From Herbaspirillum sp. 3R11 (GTDB lineage Bacteria > Pseudomonadota > Gammaproteobacteria > Burkholderiales > Burkholderiaceae_D), in contig NZ_SPNJ01000001.1 in assembly GCF_004563925.1 (NCBI RefSeq), positions 868,001 through 932,000 of the forward strand: a stretch of DNA of 64,000 nt. Direction: 5' to 3'. Positions 52,057 to 63,326 of this stretch are shown here, piece after piece. The notes under the pieces were generated by a model. It made no database searches. It saw nothing but the letters and a program-made list of their open reading frames with translations, and was not told the DNA's origin. Each line of letters opens with the position of its first letter. The first letter of the stretch is position 1. Both the position numbers and the translations under genes were made by a program.

Positions 52057-53373
52057 ATGTTCCGCCTGCCGACCACCGCCACCGCACCGTTCTGTCCCTC
52101 CGAAGTTTCCGGCAGCGTGTCGGTGCCGCCGCACGCCACCATCTGGCAAAAACTCAAGGTCTATGTCGGTCCCGGCCTGCTGATTTCCATCGGCTACATG
52201 GACCCGGGCAACTGGGCGACTTCGGTGCAGGCCGGTTCGCAATTCGGCTACCAGTTGCTGTTCGTGGTGATGCTGTCGAGCCTGGCGGCGATCGTGCTGC
52301 AATGCCTGTGCGCGCGGCTGGGTATCGTCACCGGCAAGGACCTCGCGGTGCATTCGCGCGAAAACTATCCGCCGGCGGTCGGCAAGGGCATGTGGGTGTT
52401 TGCGGAGTTGTCAATCATCGCCTGCGACCTGGCTGAAGTGCTCGGCTGCGCGCTGGCGTTCAAACTCTTGCTGGGCGTATCGCTGCCGGTCGGCGTGCTG
52501 CTGACGGCGCTCGATACCGTGATCGTGCTGGGCTTGCAGGGGCGCGGATTCCGCCAGGTCGAAGCCATCATCCTCGGACTGGTGGTGACGATCGCGGTAT
52601 GCCTGTTTGCGCAGCTGGCGTTCGTGAAAGCCGACTGGCATGCGGTGGTGCAGGGTTTCGTGCCGTCGCTGGCGGCGCTGTCCAGCCGCGAGCCGTTGTA
52701 TCTGGCCATCGGCGTGCTGGGCGCGACGGTGATGCCGCATAACCTCTATTTGCATTCTTCCATCGTGCAGACGCGCGCGGTGAAACGCGACCGCGCCGGC
52801 TTGCTGGAAGCGATCCGCTATACGCGTGTCGACACCACCGTGTCGCTGCTGATTGCGATGGCGATCAATGCCGCCATCCTGATCCTGGCGGCGTCGGCTT
52901 TCCATCGCAGCGGCCGCACCGACGTGGTCGATCTGGACGTCGCCTATCATCTGCTCGATCCGATCACCGGCACTTCGCTGGCGGCGATCCTGTTCGGTGT
53001 CGGCTTGTTTGCGGCGGGACAAAGTTCGACCTTCACCGGCACGATTGCCGGTCAGGTGATCATGGAAGGGTTCCTGAAGCTGAAAATCCCGTGCTGGCAG
53101 CGTCGTATGATCACGCGCGGACTGGCGCTGATTCCGGCGCTGATCGGCGTGCTGACGCTGGGCGAGCATTCGGTCGGACGCCTGCTGGTGCTCAGCCAGG
53201 TGGTGCTGAGCCTGCAGTTGCCGTTTGCCATGTTCCCGCTGATCCGGCTGACCAGCCGGCGCGACCTGATGGGCGATTTCGTCAACCCGGTGTGGCTTGC
53301 CGCGCTGGTGTGGATGTTGTTCCTCGGGATCAGCGCGGCTAATACCTGGCTGGTGATTCAGCTGTTCATCTGA
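52057..53373 (+). CDS. mntH: NRAMP-family divalent metal transporter MntH
   Basis: A 438-residue proton-coupled Mn2+/Fe2+ importer with about 11 hydrophobic segments. Hallmarks are the first-helix motif GYMDPGNWATS (metal-coordinating Asp and Asn) and the sixth-helix motif VMPHNLYLHSS. The start ATG 52057 (MFRLPTTATAPF) is 28 bases after the moaE stop; the N-terminal 25 residues are variable. No metal-responsive operator was identified. The 3' end overlaps the convergent efflux gene by 8 bases, with no terminator visible between. Confidence 0.94.
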   Translation: MFRLPTTATAPFCPSEVSGSVSVPPHATIWQKLKVYVGPGLLISIGYMDPGNWATSVQAGSQFGYQLLFVVMLSSLAAIVLQCLCARLGIVTGKDLAVHSRENYPPAVGKGMWVFAELSIIACDLAEVLGCALAFKLLLGVSLPVGVLLTALDTVIVLGLQGRGFRQVEAIILGLVVTIAVCLFAQLAFVKADWHAVVQGFVPSLAALSSREPLYLAIGVLGATVMPHNLYLHSSIVQTRAVKRDRAGLLEAIRYTRVDTTVSLLIAMAINAAILILAASAFHRSGRTDVVDLDVAYHLLDPITGTSLAAILFGVGLFAAGQSSTFTGTIAGQVIMEGFLKLKIPCWQRRMITRGLALIPALIGVLTLGEHSVGRLLVLSQVVLSLQLPFAMFPLIRLTSRRDLMGDFVNPVWLAALVWMLFLGISAANTWLVIQLFI

Positions 53374-54244
53374 CGTCTTTGCGGCTGCCGGGCTCCAGCG
53401 TCACGGTGCAGGTCAGGCCCGCCGCCAGCAATACATCCTTGGGCACTTCGTCGATCTGGATGCGCACCGGAATGCGTTGCGCCAGTCGCACCCAATTGAA
53501 GGTCGGATTGACGTCGGCCAGCAATTCGCGGCTCTGCGGATTGTCGCGGTCGTAGATGCCGCGCGAGATGCTGTCGACGTGGCCACGCAAGGTGGCGCCG
53601 TTGATCAGCTGGATCTTTGCCTTGTCGCCGACGGCGACGTAGGGCAGCTTGGTCTCTTCGAAATATCCATACACCCAGAACGAATGGCTGTCGATGATGG
53701 CGATCTTGGCGACGCCCGCGCTGGCGTAGTCACCGCGGCGCACGCTCAGGTTGGTGATGTAGCCGTCGACCGGCGCGATCACCTTGGTGCGATCCAGATT
53801 CAGGCGGGCGCTGTCGCGCTGGGCAATGGCGACCTGGTATTGCGCTTCGGCGCCGGCGACCTGGCTGCCGGCGTCTTCACGGTTTTCCCTTGAGACCACC
53901 AGGCTGTCGAGATCAGCGCGGCGGCGTGCCTGGGCGCGGCGCATGTCGAGGTCGGCCTTGCGCGCGGCAAGGGCGGCTTCAGCCTGTTGCAGCGCCAGCT
54001 GGTAACGCGAAGGATCGATCTGCATCAGCAGGTCTCCCTTGTGCACCAGCTGGTTGTCGCGCACGGGTAGGTCGACCACCTGGCCGGCGACGTCCGGTGC
54101 GATGTTGACAACGTCGGCGCGCACGCGGCCGTCGCGCGTCCACGGCGACACCATGTAGTGTTGCCACAGGGTCCACGCCAGGAAGATCGCGGCCAGGAAA
54201 ATCAGCGCCGTGATGAGGAAACGAAAAATCGATTTGACCGACAT
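53366..54244 (-). CDS. HlyD/AaeA-like efflux adaptor (membrane fusion protein)
   Basis: A 292-residue periplasmic adaptor anchored by one N-terminal helix (about residues 7-30, FRFLITALIFLAAIFLAW). The barrel-sandwich halves are at DVVNIAPDVAGQVVDLPVRD and VIAPVDGYITNLSVRRGDYA, joined by a coiled coil rich in Ala/Arg (EAALAARKADLDMRRAQARR). Similar to AaeA, which exports hydroxybenzoic acids. The start at 54244 gives MSVKSIFRFLI; upstream codons to 54373 lack homology. It is the last gene of the four-gene efflux operon, 53 bases after the AaeX-like gene. Confidence 0.88.
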   Translation of the reverse strand: MSVKSIFRFLITALIFLAAIFLAWTLWQHYMVSPWTRDGRVRADVVNIAPDVAGQVVDLPVRDNQLVHKGDLLMQIDPSRYQLALQQAEAALAARKADLDMRRAQARRRADLDSLVVSRENREDAGSQVAGAEAQYQVAIAQRDSARLNLDRTKVIAPVDGYITNLSVRRGDYASAGVAKIAIIDSHSFWVYGYFEETKLPYVAVGDKAKIQLINGATLRGHVDSISRGIYDRDNPQSRELLADVNPTFNWVRLAQRIPVRIQIDEVPKDVLLAAGLTCTVTLEPGSRKDVR

Positions 54245-54297
54245 GATGGATAACTCCCGATGATTTCTATATCTGTTGTGTTCTTGTTTAGCAGTGC

Positions 54298-54498
54298 TTA
54301 AGCGTAGATGGCGAGCCCGAGCAACGCCGCGATGCACGTGAACAGGCTCACGCGGAACAGCGCCGGATGCCATACCAGGTTGTACAGGCCGATGCGCACC
54401 AGGATGCGGTCGGCGACCAGCGCGATGACGCCGGCGACGATGACGGCCAGCAGCAGCGTCGGCATGTAGGCGTCGAAGAAGGAAATTTCACGCGGCAT
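54298..54498 (-). CDS. DUF1656 family small membrane protein, AaeX-like
   Basis: A 66-residue protein with two membrane helices (LLLAVIVAGVIALVADRIL and FRVSLFTCIAALLGLAIYA). It begins MPREISFFDAYMPT, typical of DUF1656/AaeX proteins, which accompany AaeA and AaeB. Its start overlaps the stop of the AaeB-like gene by 11 bases, so translation is coupled. Its role in the pump is unknown, though the gene is conserved in this order. Confidence 0.88.
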   Translation of the reverse strand: MPREISFFDAYMPTLLLAVIVAGVIALVADRILVRIGLYNLVWHPALFRVSLFTCIAALLGLAIYA

Positions 54499-56713
54499 GG
54501 TTGGCTCCTGAAGAAGTGGCGGCAGTCTGGTGCATGGGCCGCAAGGGCGACTGCGGATCGAGCAAGGCGGTACGGATGAAGTGCAGGTAACTCAGCGTGC
54601 GTTGCAGGCGATGGCGTTCGCTGCGTTCGCGGTAATGCGGACCGATGGCTTGCTGGACTTCGGCGATGGTGCGGTTGTTGGCGTCGAGCACGGCCGCCAG
54701 CGTGGCCGGGGTCGGTTGTTCGAACAGCGCCGGTAAAGTCTCACGCAGTCGGTCCAGCGCGGCGTAGGCGGCCGGCGACAACAGGCCGGGATTGCCGCTG
54801 CGGATGCCGTGCAGCTCGGTGCGCAGTTCGATGATGGCGTGGCCGATTTCCAGCGTGGCGAACATCCAGCCGAAAGCGTCCTTGCGCAATGCCGGACGGC
54901 TGCCGGTGAGCATGGTGATCTGGTGCATCAGGTCGCGCGTGCCGCTTTCGAACTGCAGCGCGAGGTGGGCCAGCTTGCCGAAGCAGGCCTGCACGACTTG
55001 CTTGCGCAATTGTTTTTCGAGATGGCGCACGGTCCAGTTGGTGGTCGGCGGCAACAGCACCATGAAGGCGACCGTGGTCACGATCAGCGACACCATCAGC
55101 GCGATCGATTCGTTGAGGTAACCGGCGGCGTTGAAGTGCGCCAGATTGTCCGGCACCGCCACGAACGGGAAGAAGATGCAGATGCCGAGACCATAACCGG
55201 CCAGCGTCGGCTTGGTGGTCAGCAGCACCGCCAGCATCAGCACCGGCGTCAGCGCGGCGGCCAGCATCCAGAAACCGTCCAGCTGCGGCACGATGTGGAA
55301 GGTGTAGAAATAGCCGAGCACCACTGCCAGCGCCACGCCCATGGTGACGGTGCGGGTGGCCTTGGCGGGGTCGGGAGCGGCCGAGGTGATGGCGCAGAAC
55401 GCGGCCGCGTTGAGCGCCGCGACGTCGCCGCTGGGCCAGCCGCTCAGGATCCAGAACGTCGACAGGCCGATCAGCGTGATGGCGGCGCGGGCGCCGGCGA
55501 TGCCGGCGATGACCAGACTGGTTTTTGGTGCGTAGGCATGCTCCCATTGCTCACGCTCGTGGCGGCGTTGCACCAGCGAGGCGTAGGTGAGGGTATAGGC
55601 GTGCAGCTCTTCGATCACACGGTACAGCAGCTCGGAGGCGGTGTCGAAATCGAGCACGGCGTCGTCGTCGAGTTCTTGCGCGTGCGCATTGCGGGTAGCG
55701 CGCACGCGCCGCGGCAATTCCTGTTTGTAGCTTTCCAGCTTGAGCGCGGCATCGGCGGCGTCGACAGCGGTCATGACCGGCTCGCCGCCGCTGCGGGTCA
55801 GCAGGGGCTGGACTTCGCGGAAGTAAGGTGAGATCGCATCGATCACCAGTTGCGCCGATGGATTGCGGCTGTCGTGGAGGCGGTTCATCAACTGGTGCAG
55901 CGCGTGCACGCGCGTCGACAGCGCCATGAACTCGCTATTCATGCGCGTGAGGCGGCCGCTGCGCAGGCGGATTTCAGGATCTTCGAAGATGGCCGAGCTG
56001 CGCAGCGCTTCGAGGCCGATGATGTCGCCGACGAAGCGCGCGTTGGTCGCTTCCAGCGCCTTGCGGTCGGCGCTGCCGCCGAGCGTGCTGCCGATCAGGT
56101 CGACGAAGGCGGTGAAGCGGCCGCGGATGATGCGCACCAGGCCGGGAGCACTGGCTTGCGGGAATACCAGCGCGCTGACCACGCCGGCGCAGACGATGCC
56201 GACGGTGATTTCGGTCACGCGCGTCATCACCGAGTCGAACGTCAGCGCCGGATTGAGCGCCGCCGGGATGCCGATCAGCGCCACCGTATAGCCGGACAAC
56301 ACGAAGCCGTAAGAGCGGAAGTTGCGGTTGTGCGCCGAGCCGACCGTGCACAGCCCGATCCAGCACGCAGTGGCGAGCAGGAACAGTTCCGGCGTCTGTG
56401 CGAACAGGCCGACGAACACGACCACCGCCACCGAACCGATCAGCGTACCGATGACGCGGTAGAAACTCTTGGCGAGGATCATGCCGCTTTGCGGCTGCAT
56501 CACGATGAAGACGGTGATCAGGCCCGAGCGCGGCGATTCGAGGTCGAGCGCGTAGCCGATGCCGAGCGCCAGCAAGCCGGCGAAGACCATCTTGAAGACA
56601 TAGATCCAGTTGGGGAAATCGGTCTGCCACCAGTCGGCGGCGGCGCCGTGCAATTTCCGGCCGAACGAGTGCGGCGCCGGCGGGCTTGCTGAGGCTGTGG
56701 CTGGGGTGCTCAC
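54488..56713 (-). CDS. FUSC-family efflux permease, AaeB-like
   Basis: A 741-residue inner membrane protein of the FUSC/AaeB aromatic acid exporter family. It consists of two repeats, each with about five to six hydrophobic segments (N-terminal about 35-190, C-terminal about 395-560), followed by soluble helical regions (about 200-380 and 570-730). The start is GTG at 56713, overlapping the stop of the outer membrane lipoprotein gene (GTGA). The pump likely removes hydroxylated aromatic acids or similar weak acids (inferred from family). Located between NodT-like and AaeX-like genes. Confidence 0.9.
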   Translation of the reverse strand: MSTPATASASPPAPHSFGRKLHGAAADWWQTDFPNWIYVFKMVFAGLLALGIGYALDLESPRSGLITVFIVMQPQSGMILAKSFYRVIGTLIGSVAVVVFVGLFAQTPELFLLATACWIGLCTVGSAHNRNFRSYGFVLSGYTVALIGIPAALNPALTFDSVMTRVTEITVGIVCAGVVSALVFPQASAPGLVRIIRGRFTAFVDLIGSTLGGSADRKALEATNARFVGDIIGLEALRSSAIFEDPEIRLRSGRLTRMNSEFMALSTRVHALHQLMNRLHDSRNPSAQLVIDAISPYFREVQPLLTRSGGEPVMTAVDAADAALKLESYKQELPRRVRATRNAHAQELDDDAVLDFDTASELLYRVIEELHAYTLTYASLVQRRHEREQWEHAYAPKTSLVIAGIAGARAAITLIGLSTFWILSGWPSGDVAALNAAAFCAITSAAPDPAKATRTVTMGVALAVVLGYFYTFHIVPQLDGFWMLAAALTPVLMLAVLLTTKPTLAGYGLGICIFFPFVAVPDNLAHFNAAGYLNESIALMVSLIVTTVAFMVLLPPTTNWTVRHLEKQLRKQVVQACFGKLAHLALQFESGTRDLMHQITMLTGSRPALRKDAFGWMFATLEIGHAIIELRTELHGIRSGNPGLLSPAAYAALDRLRETLPALFEQPTPATLAAVLDANNRTIAEVQQAIGPHYRERSERHRLQRTLSYLHFIRTALLDPQSPLRPMHQTAATSSGANHAA

Positions 56714-58224
56714 TGCGCAGCTCCCACTTGCAGCGTGCCTGCAGCATCAGCATTGGAATCTGCTTCAGACGCTGACACGTCCAATCCGCCGCCGAGCGCA
56801 ACAGTGAGGCTGGCGTAGGCGGTCAGCTTCTGCGCCAGCAATTGCTGCACGACTTGTTGCTGGTGCTGCCATTGGGTCTGCGCGGTCAGCACGTTGACGT
56901 AGTTGGTCAGGCCGCGCTGGTAGGCGCGTGTGGCGATGTCGATGTTCTTTTGCGCAGCCGCAACCGAAAGGTCGGCCTGCACCTGCTGGCGCTGGATCGC
57001 CTGCAGCGTGACGATCTGGTCGGCGATGCTCTTGAGCGCCTGGCTCAGGAGCAGGTTGTAGTGCTCGACATCCATGTCGTAACCGGCGGTAGTGGCGCCG
57101 AGCTGGCCGCGCAGGCGGCCGCCTTCGAAAATCGGCAGCGAAATCGCCGGGCCGTAGGTTGTGGTGATGTTGGGCGCGCTCAGGAAACTCAGCAAGCCGC
57201 CGCCGGCTGCAGTCGGGCCGATGCTGGCCAGCAGGTTGACGTTGGGATAGAACGCCGCCTTGGCCACGGCGATGCCCTTGGCCGAAGCCTCCACGCGCCA
57301 GCGCGCGGCGCTGATGTCGGGACGGCGGCCGATCAGCTCGGCCGGCAGGGCGCTGGGCAGTCCGAGCGCCGCCTGCAGGTTCATGACCGGACGCGTGATG
57401 CTGTCGCCGGCGCCGGGGCCTTGGCCGAGCAGTGCCGCCAACTGGTTGCGCGTGAGGGCGATATTTTCATTGAAGACTTCGATCTGGCGACGGGTTTCCG
57501 GCAGCGGGACTTCGGCCTGGCTGATTTCCATCTGGGTGCCGATGCCGCCACGGAAGCGGCGGTTGGCGAGGTCGAGGATCTGTTGTTCCTGCTTCAGCGT
57601 GTCCTGGGTGCTGTCGAGCAGCCCGTATTGCAGCGACAACTGCACGTAGGTGCGCACCACGTTGCTTTCCAGTTCGAGCTGGGCGGCGCGGGCGTCGGCG
57701 GCGACGGCGTGGATTTCATCCTGGGCGCGTTCGGTGGTGTTGCGGTTGCGGTCCCACAGGTCGAGGTTGTAGGACAGGCTCAGCACCGCAGTGTTGTTCC
57801 AGGTCAGCTTGTCGCGGAAGCTGGCGCCGTAATAGACGTTGTCGGACCAGTCCTTGCGGCCGACGGCGGCGTCCAGCTGCGCCTGCGGCAGTTCGCCGGC
57901 ATGCGCGACCACGGCCATGGCCTGTGCCTGGCGCACGCGCGCGGCGGCAATCGCCATGTTGGGATTACCGGCGACGGCGGCCACCACCAGGCGATTCAGT
58001 TGCGGATCGGCGTAGTTCTCCCACCAGGCGCGCCTGGGCCAGCCGGCTTCGGCGCCGACCTGGCGGATGGCGTTGCCGACGTCGAGGGTGTTGGGCTGCT
58101 GCACGACCGCCTGCGGCTTGATGCCGCCATTGTCGGCGCAACCGGCGAGCACGGCACAGGCCAGGCAGGCCGCAACAATCATGCGCGGCGCAACAATGAG
58201 GCGTTTGTCAGCAGAGGTCTTCAT
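56710..58224 (-). CDS. NodT-family outer membrane efflux lipoprotein
   Basis: A 504-residue TolC-like channel with a lipoprotein signal (MKTSADKRLIVAPRMIVAAC...LAGC, cysteine at about residue 29). Two outer membrane efflux repeats are visible, e.g. RAWWENYADPQLNRLVVAAVAGNPN and LIGRRPDISAARWRVEASAKGIAVAKAAFYP. The start at 58224 places the lipobox correctly; an opening as far as 59106 runs antisense through the LysR gene and is not used. It is the first gene of the efflux operon; having its own channel makes the AaeXAB-like pump a complete tripartite system. Divergent from LysR at 58444. Confidence 0.92.
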   Translation of the reverse strand: MKTSADKRLIVAPRMIVAACLACAVLAGCADNGGIKPQAVVQQPNTLDVGNAIRQVGAEAGWPRRAWWENYADPQLNRLVVAAVAGNPNMAIAAARVRQAQAMAVVAHAGELPQAQLDAAVGRKDWSDNVYYGASFRDKLTWNNTAVLSLSYNLDLWDRNRNTTERAQDEIHAVAADARAAQLELESNVVRTYVQLSLQYGLLDSTQDTLKQEQQILDLANRRFRGGIGTQMEISQAEVPLPETRRQIEVFNENIALTRNQLAALLGQGPGAGDSITRPVMNLQAALGLPSALPAELIGRRPDISAARWRVEASAKGIAVAKAAFYPNVNLLASIGPTAAGGGLLSFLSAPNITTTYGPAISLPIFEGGRLRGQLGATTAGYDMDVEHYNLLLSQALKSIADQIVTLQAIQRQQVQADLSVAAAQKNIDIATRAYQRGLTNYVNVLTAQTQWQHQQQVVQQLLAQKLTAYASLTVALGGGLDVSASEADSNADAAGTLQVGAAQ

Positions 58225-58443
58225 CGGACTATCCCAAAAAATGCAAATATCTAGTGATACCGATTGTATTTTGTAAAGATAGAGAGAAAAACCACAGTAA
58301 ACACAAAGGGTCTTTTCAATTACTGCAACAATGATTTTGTCGTTTTGGGTAACAATGCACCCTTCAATGCAGCTTCCGGGAGCCGTGTTTGGTGCATTGC
58401 ACACGCAAAACGCCCGGATTGAAGACTGGAAAGACAAGAAACT
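58225..58443. promoter_or_regulatory. Divergent promoter region, efflux operon / LysR
   Basis: A 219-base, AT-rich gap between the NodT-like gene (minus) and LysR gene (plus). On the minus strand TTTACA followed after 18 bases by TAGATA could be a promoter for the efflux operon. A partial inverted repeat ACAATGATTTTGT near 58327-58341 is a possible LysR site. These are weak assignments. Confidence 0.3.
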
Positions 58444-59385
58444 ATGGATACTTTGCAAAACATGCGCATTTTCATGCGTGTTGTCGATGCTGGCAGTTTT
58501 ACGCTGGCTGCGCAACAAATGGAATTGACCACCGCGCACGTGTCGCGCGCGGTGGCGGACCTGGAGCGCCATCTGCGCACCCGGCTGCTGAACCGCACGA
58601 CGCGCCGCATCGCCCTGACCGAAGCCGGCGAACGCTACCTGTTGCGTTGCGAGCAGATTGTCTCCTACGTGCAGGAAGCCGAAGCCGAGGCCAGCGACGC
58701 TTATGTAAGACCGTCCGGACGCTTGCGCATCCACACCATGACCAGCTTCGGGCAGCGTTATGTGATCCCGGCGGTGTCGAGCTACCAGAAGCGTTATCCC
58801 GACGTCGCCATCGAGCTGACGCTGGCGCAGCGCGTGCCGGATCTGCTGGAGGAAGGCTTCGACGTCTCGCTGGTGCTGGCGCGCGAGCTGCCCGATTCGG
58901 GCCTGATCTTCCGCCAGCTCAGCAGCATCTACAGCATCCTGTGCGCCTCGCCGCTGTATCTGGAAAAGCACGGCGCACCGCAAAAGCCGCAGGAATTGCT
59001 CAATCACAATTGCCTGCAACTGGTCAGCCCGGTGTCGCCGCTGGACGAGTGGGCGATGGAAGGCCCGGACGGCAAGGAGGTGGTGGCGATCAAATCCAAC
59101 TTCCACGTCAACGTGGCCGAAGCCATGCTACTGGCCCTGAAGGAAGGCATGGGCATCGGCGTGCTGCCGCTGTATTCGGCGGTGGACGCCTTGCGCGCCG
59201 GCACCATCGTGCGCGTGCTGCCGCAATACCGCATGCAGGACATGGGCGTGTATGCGCTGTACCCGTCGCGCCAATATCTCGACGCCAAGATCAGCACCTG
59301 GGTCGACTGGATGCACGAAAGCGTCGACAAGGCCTTGCAGGATGATCATCAGGCGCTTGACCGACTCACGGTTCATTCGCCATGA
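58444..59385 (+). CDS. LysR-family transcriptional regulator of the efflux operon (AaeR-like)
   Basis: A 313-residue LysR regulator. The winged helix-turn-helix is at residues about 3-62 (QNMRIFMRVVDAGSFTLAAQ...LERHLRTRLLNRTTRRIAL); the ligand-binding domain is about 90-295. It is divergent from the NodT-AaeB-AaeX-AaeA operon, the standard position for AaeR, which responds to hydroxylated aromatic acids. Position and family support control of this pump; the inducer is inferred. crcB starts 37 bases downstream on the same strand. Confidence 0.91.
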   Translation: MDTLQNMRIFMRVVDAGSFTLAAQQMELTTAHVSRAVADLERHLRTRLLNRTTRRIALTEAGERYLLRCEQIVSYVQEAEAEASDAYVRPSGRLRIHTMTSFGQRYVIPAVSSYQKRYPDVAIELTLAQRVPDLLEEGFDVSLVLARELPDSGLIFRQLSSIYSILCASPLYLEKHGAPQKPQELLNHNCLQLVSPVSPLDEWAMEGPDGKEVVAIKSNFHVNVAEAMLLALKEGMGIGVLPLYSAVDALRAGTIVRVLPQYRMQDMGVYALYPSRQYLDAKISTWVDWMHESVDKALQDDHQALDRLTVHSP

Positions 59386-59422
59386 TCGCGTATTGCTGAA
59401 AGAAGACAAAAAGGAACGGACG

Positions 59423-59797
59423 ATGCAGTGGATTGCGGTTGGCATGGGTGCGGCGCTGGGCGCCTGGTTGCGCTGGGGACTGAGCCTGTGGCTCAACGTC
59501 GCCGGCCAGGCGCTGCCTTTGGGCACGCTGGCGGCCAACTGGGGCGGCGGTTTCGTGATCGGTTTCCTGGTGGCGTTTTTTGAAGGACACCAGGGCTTGC
59601 CGGTGGAATGGCGTTTGTTCCTGATCACCGGTTTCCTGGGCGGCCTGACAACATTTTCCACCTTCTCGGCGGAAGCCATGCTGCTGCTGCAACGCGGCAA
59701 CTACCTGTTGGCGATCGCCCATTCCGGCTTGCATCTGCTGGGTTCGGTCGCCTTGTGCGTGGCGGGCTTTGCGGTGTATCGCGCGGTGTTTGCGTAG
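59423..59797 (+). CDS. crcB: Fluoride ion channel CrcB (Fluc)
   Basis: A 124-residue, four-helix membrane protein. It forms a dual-topology dimeric fluoride exporter (known for the family). The signature GFLGGLTTFSTFSAE (about residues 73-87) carries the phenylalanine box and Thr/Ser pore residues, and NWGGGFVIGFLVAFFE matches the second helix. The start ATG 59423 follows AAAAAGGAACGGACG. There is no room upstream for a fluoride riboswitch: only 37 bases separate it from the LysR gene. The next gene begins 8 bases after its stop. Confidence 0.93.
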   Translation: MQWIAVGMGAALGAWLRWGLSLWLNVAGQALPLGTLAANWGGGFVIGFLVAFFEGHQGLPVEWRLFLITGFLGGLTTFSTFSAEAMLLLQRGNYLLAIAHSGLHLLGSVALCVAGFAVYRAVFA

Positions 59798-59805
59798 TCG
59801 GGACG

Positions 59806-60375
59806 ATGGATCGCGACGGTGCTTCTTTCCAGGTTCTGGCCTTGTCCGGCAGTTTGCGGGCGGCGTCTTCCAACACGGCGTTGCTGCAAGCGGCGGCCGT
59901 GCTGGCGCCGCCGTCGCTGCGCATCAGTTTGTACCCGGCATGGGCTGAACTGCCGGCGTTCAATCCCGACGCCGAGGGCGCCGAGCCGGCGGTGGTGCTG
60001 GCGTTTCGCGCCGCGTTGCGGGAGGCCGATGCGGTCCTGATCGCCAGCCCGGAATATGCCCACGGCGTGCCGGGCGCCTTCAAGAACGCGCTCGACTGGG
60101 TGGTCGGCAGCGGCGAATTCATCAACAAGCCGGTCGCCGCGCTCAATGCCTCAGGCCGTGCGGAGCATGCGCAGGCATCCTTGCTCGACACGCTGGCGAT
60201 GATGAACGCCGACGTCGTCCTGACAGCGTCGGCGGTCGTGGCTTTGCCGACCAACAAGCTCGATACGGCCGCCATGCTGGCCGACAGAGCCGTCTCGGAA
60301 AAGCTGAGCGCCGCGCTGGCGGCTTTCGCCGGGCACCTGGCGGACACCTTCCCGCGCCGGAGCGATCTACCGTAA
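59806..60375 (+). CDS. NADPH-dependent FMN reductase family protein
   Basis: A 189-residue flavodoxin-fold protein. Phosphate-binding motif LSGSLRAASSNTALLQAAA is at residues 13-31, and IASPEYAHGVPGAFKNALDW (about 79-98) is typical of the NADPH:FMN reductase/chromate reductase family. The exact acceptor is unknown. The start ATG 59806 lies 8 bases after the crcB stop, so the two are co-transcribed. An FNR-type palindrome begins directly after the stop codon and belongs to the next gene's control region. Confidence 0.9.
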   Translation: MDRDGASFQVLALSGSLRAASSNTALLQAAAVLAPPSLRISLYPAWAELPAFNPDAEGAEPAVVLAFRAALREADAVLIASPEYAHGVPGAFKNALDWVVGSGEFINKPVAALNASGRAEHAQASLLDTLAMMNADVVLTASAVVALPTNKLDTAAMLADRAVSEKLSAALAAFAGHLADTFPRRSDLP

Positions 60376-60376
60376 G

Positions 60377-60418
60377 TTGATCTGGATCAAATCCGGCAGC
60401 CTTTCGCGGCCATACAGT
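60377..60418 (+). promoter_or_regulatory. Candidate FNR/Anr-dependent promoter upstream of clpB
   Basis: TTGAT-CTGG-ATCAA (60377-60390) is a perfect FNR/CRP-type palindrome. A -10-like TACAGT lies at 60413-60418, giving a start site near 60425 that puts the palindrome centre at about -41.5, the standard class II activator position. It lies just after the FMN reductase stop. It could drive clpB or the region under low oxygen; not proven. Confidence 0.6.
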
Positions 60419-60428
60419 CGGATCATTC

Positions 60429-60454
60429 CTTGAAATACGTCTGCACGTCCCAAT
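60429..60454 (+). promoter_or_regulatory. RpoH (sigma-32) heat-shock promoter of clpB
   Basis: CTTGAAA (60429-60435) and CCCAAT (60449-60454) are separated by 13 bases, close to the RpoH consensus. They lie 37-62 bases before the clpB start at 60491, as expected for a heat-shock chaperone. Confidence 0.8.
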
Positions 60455-60490
60455 TTTCTAGGTATTCAAAATTCGGAGCGAAAGCACACC

Positions 60491-63082
<2,592 letters not shown>

Positions 63083-63119
63083 AATGTCTTGATTAACTCT
63101 TTGTAATTATGCTATCTAG

Positions 63120-63187
63120 TTCCCTGATGGCCTGAGAGAAATACTTCGATAAAATGAGTATTTTTTCAGGACTCAGGGAATTTTTTT
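63120..63187 (+). terminator. Long nested terminator hairpin of clpB
   Basis: The outer stem TTCCCTGA (63120-63127) pairs with TCAGGGAA (63173-63180), followed by seven T. An inner stem pairs CCTGA (63131-63135) with TCAGG (63166-63170) and AAATACT (63139-63145) with AGTATTT (63157-63163). The stem-in-stem is longer than usual for terminators in this window. Confidence 0.8.
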
Positions 63188-63326
63188 ATATAAACGATTA
63201 AACTCTCTGATTCGGTGCCAAGTGGGCGAAATGAGGCATCAAATGACGTTAAGTCATGTATAAAAAACAATAAAACACGTGAACTATCCGTCCCAGACGA
63301 CCGTGGCATAAGCAAGGGGTGAAATT

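Noticed and set aside
58225-59106. N-terminal extension of the NodT-type lipoprotein to 59106
   Set aside because: It would run antisense through the LysR gene; the lipoprotein signal peptide starts at 58224.
59386-59422. Fluoride riboswitch before crcB
   Set aside because: Only 37 bases separate the LysR stop and crcB start, too short for the aptamer, and no matching fold is visible.
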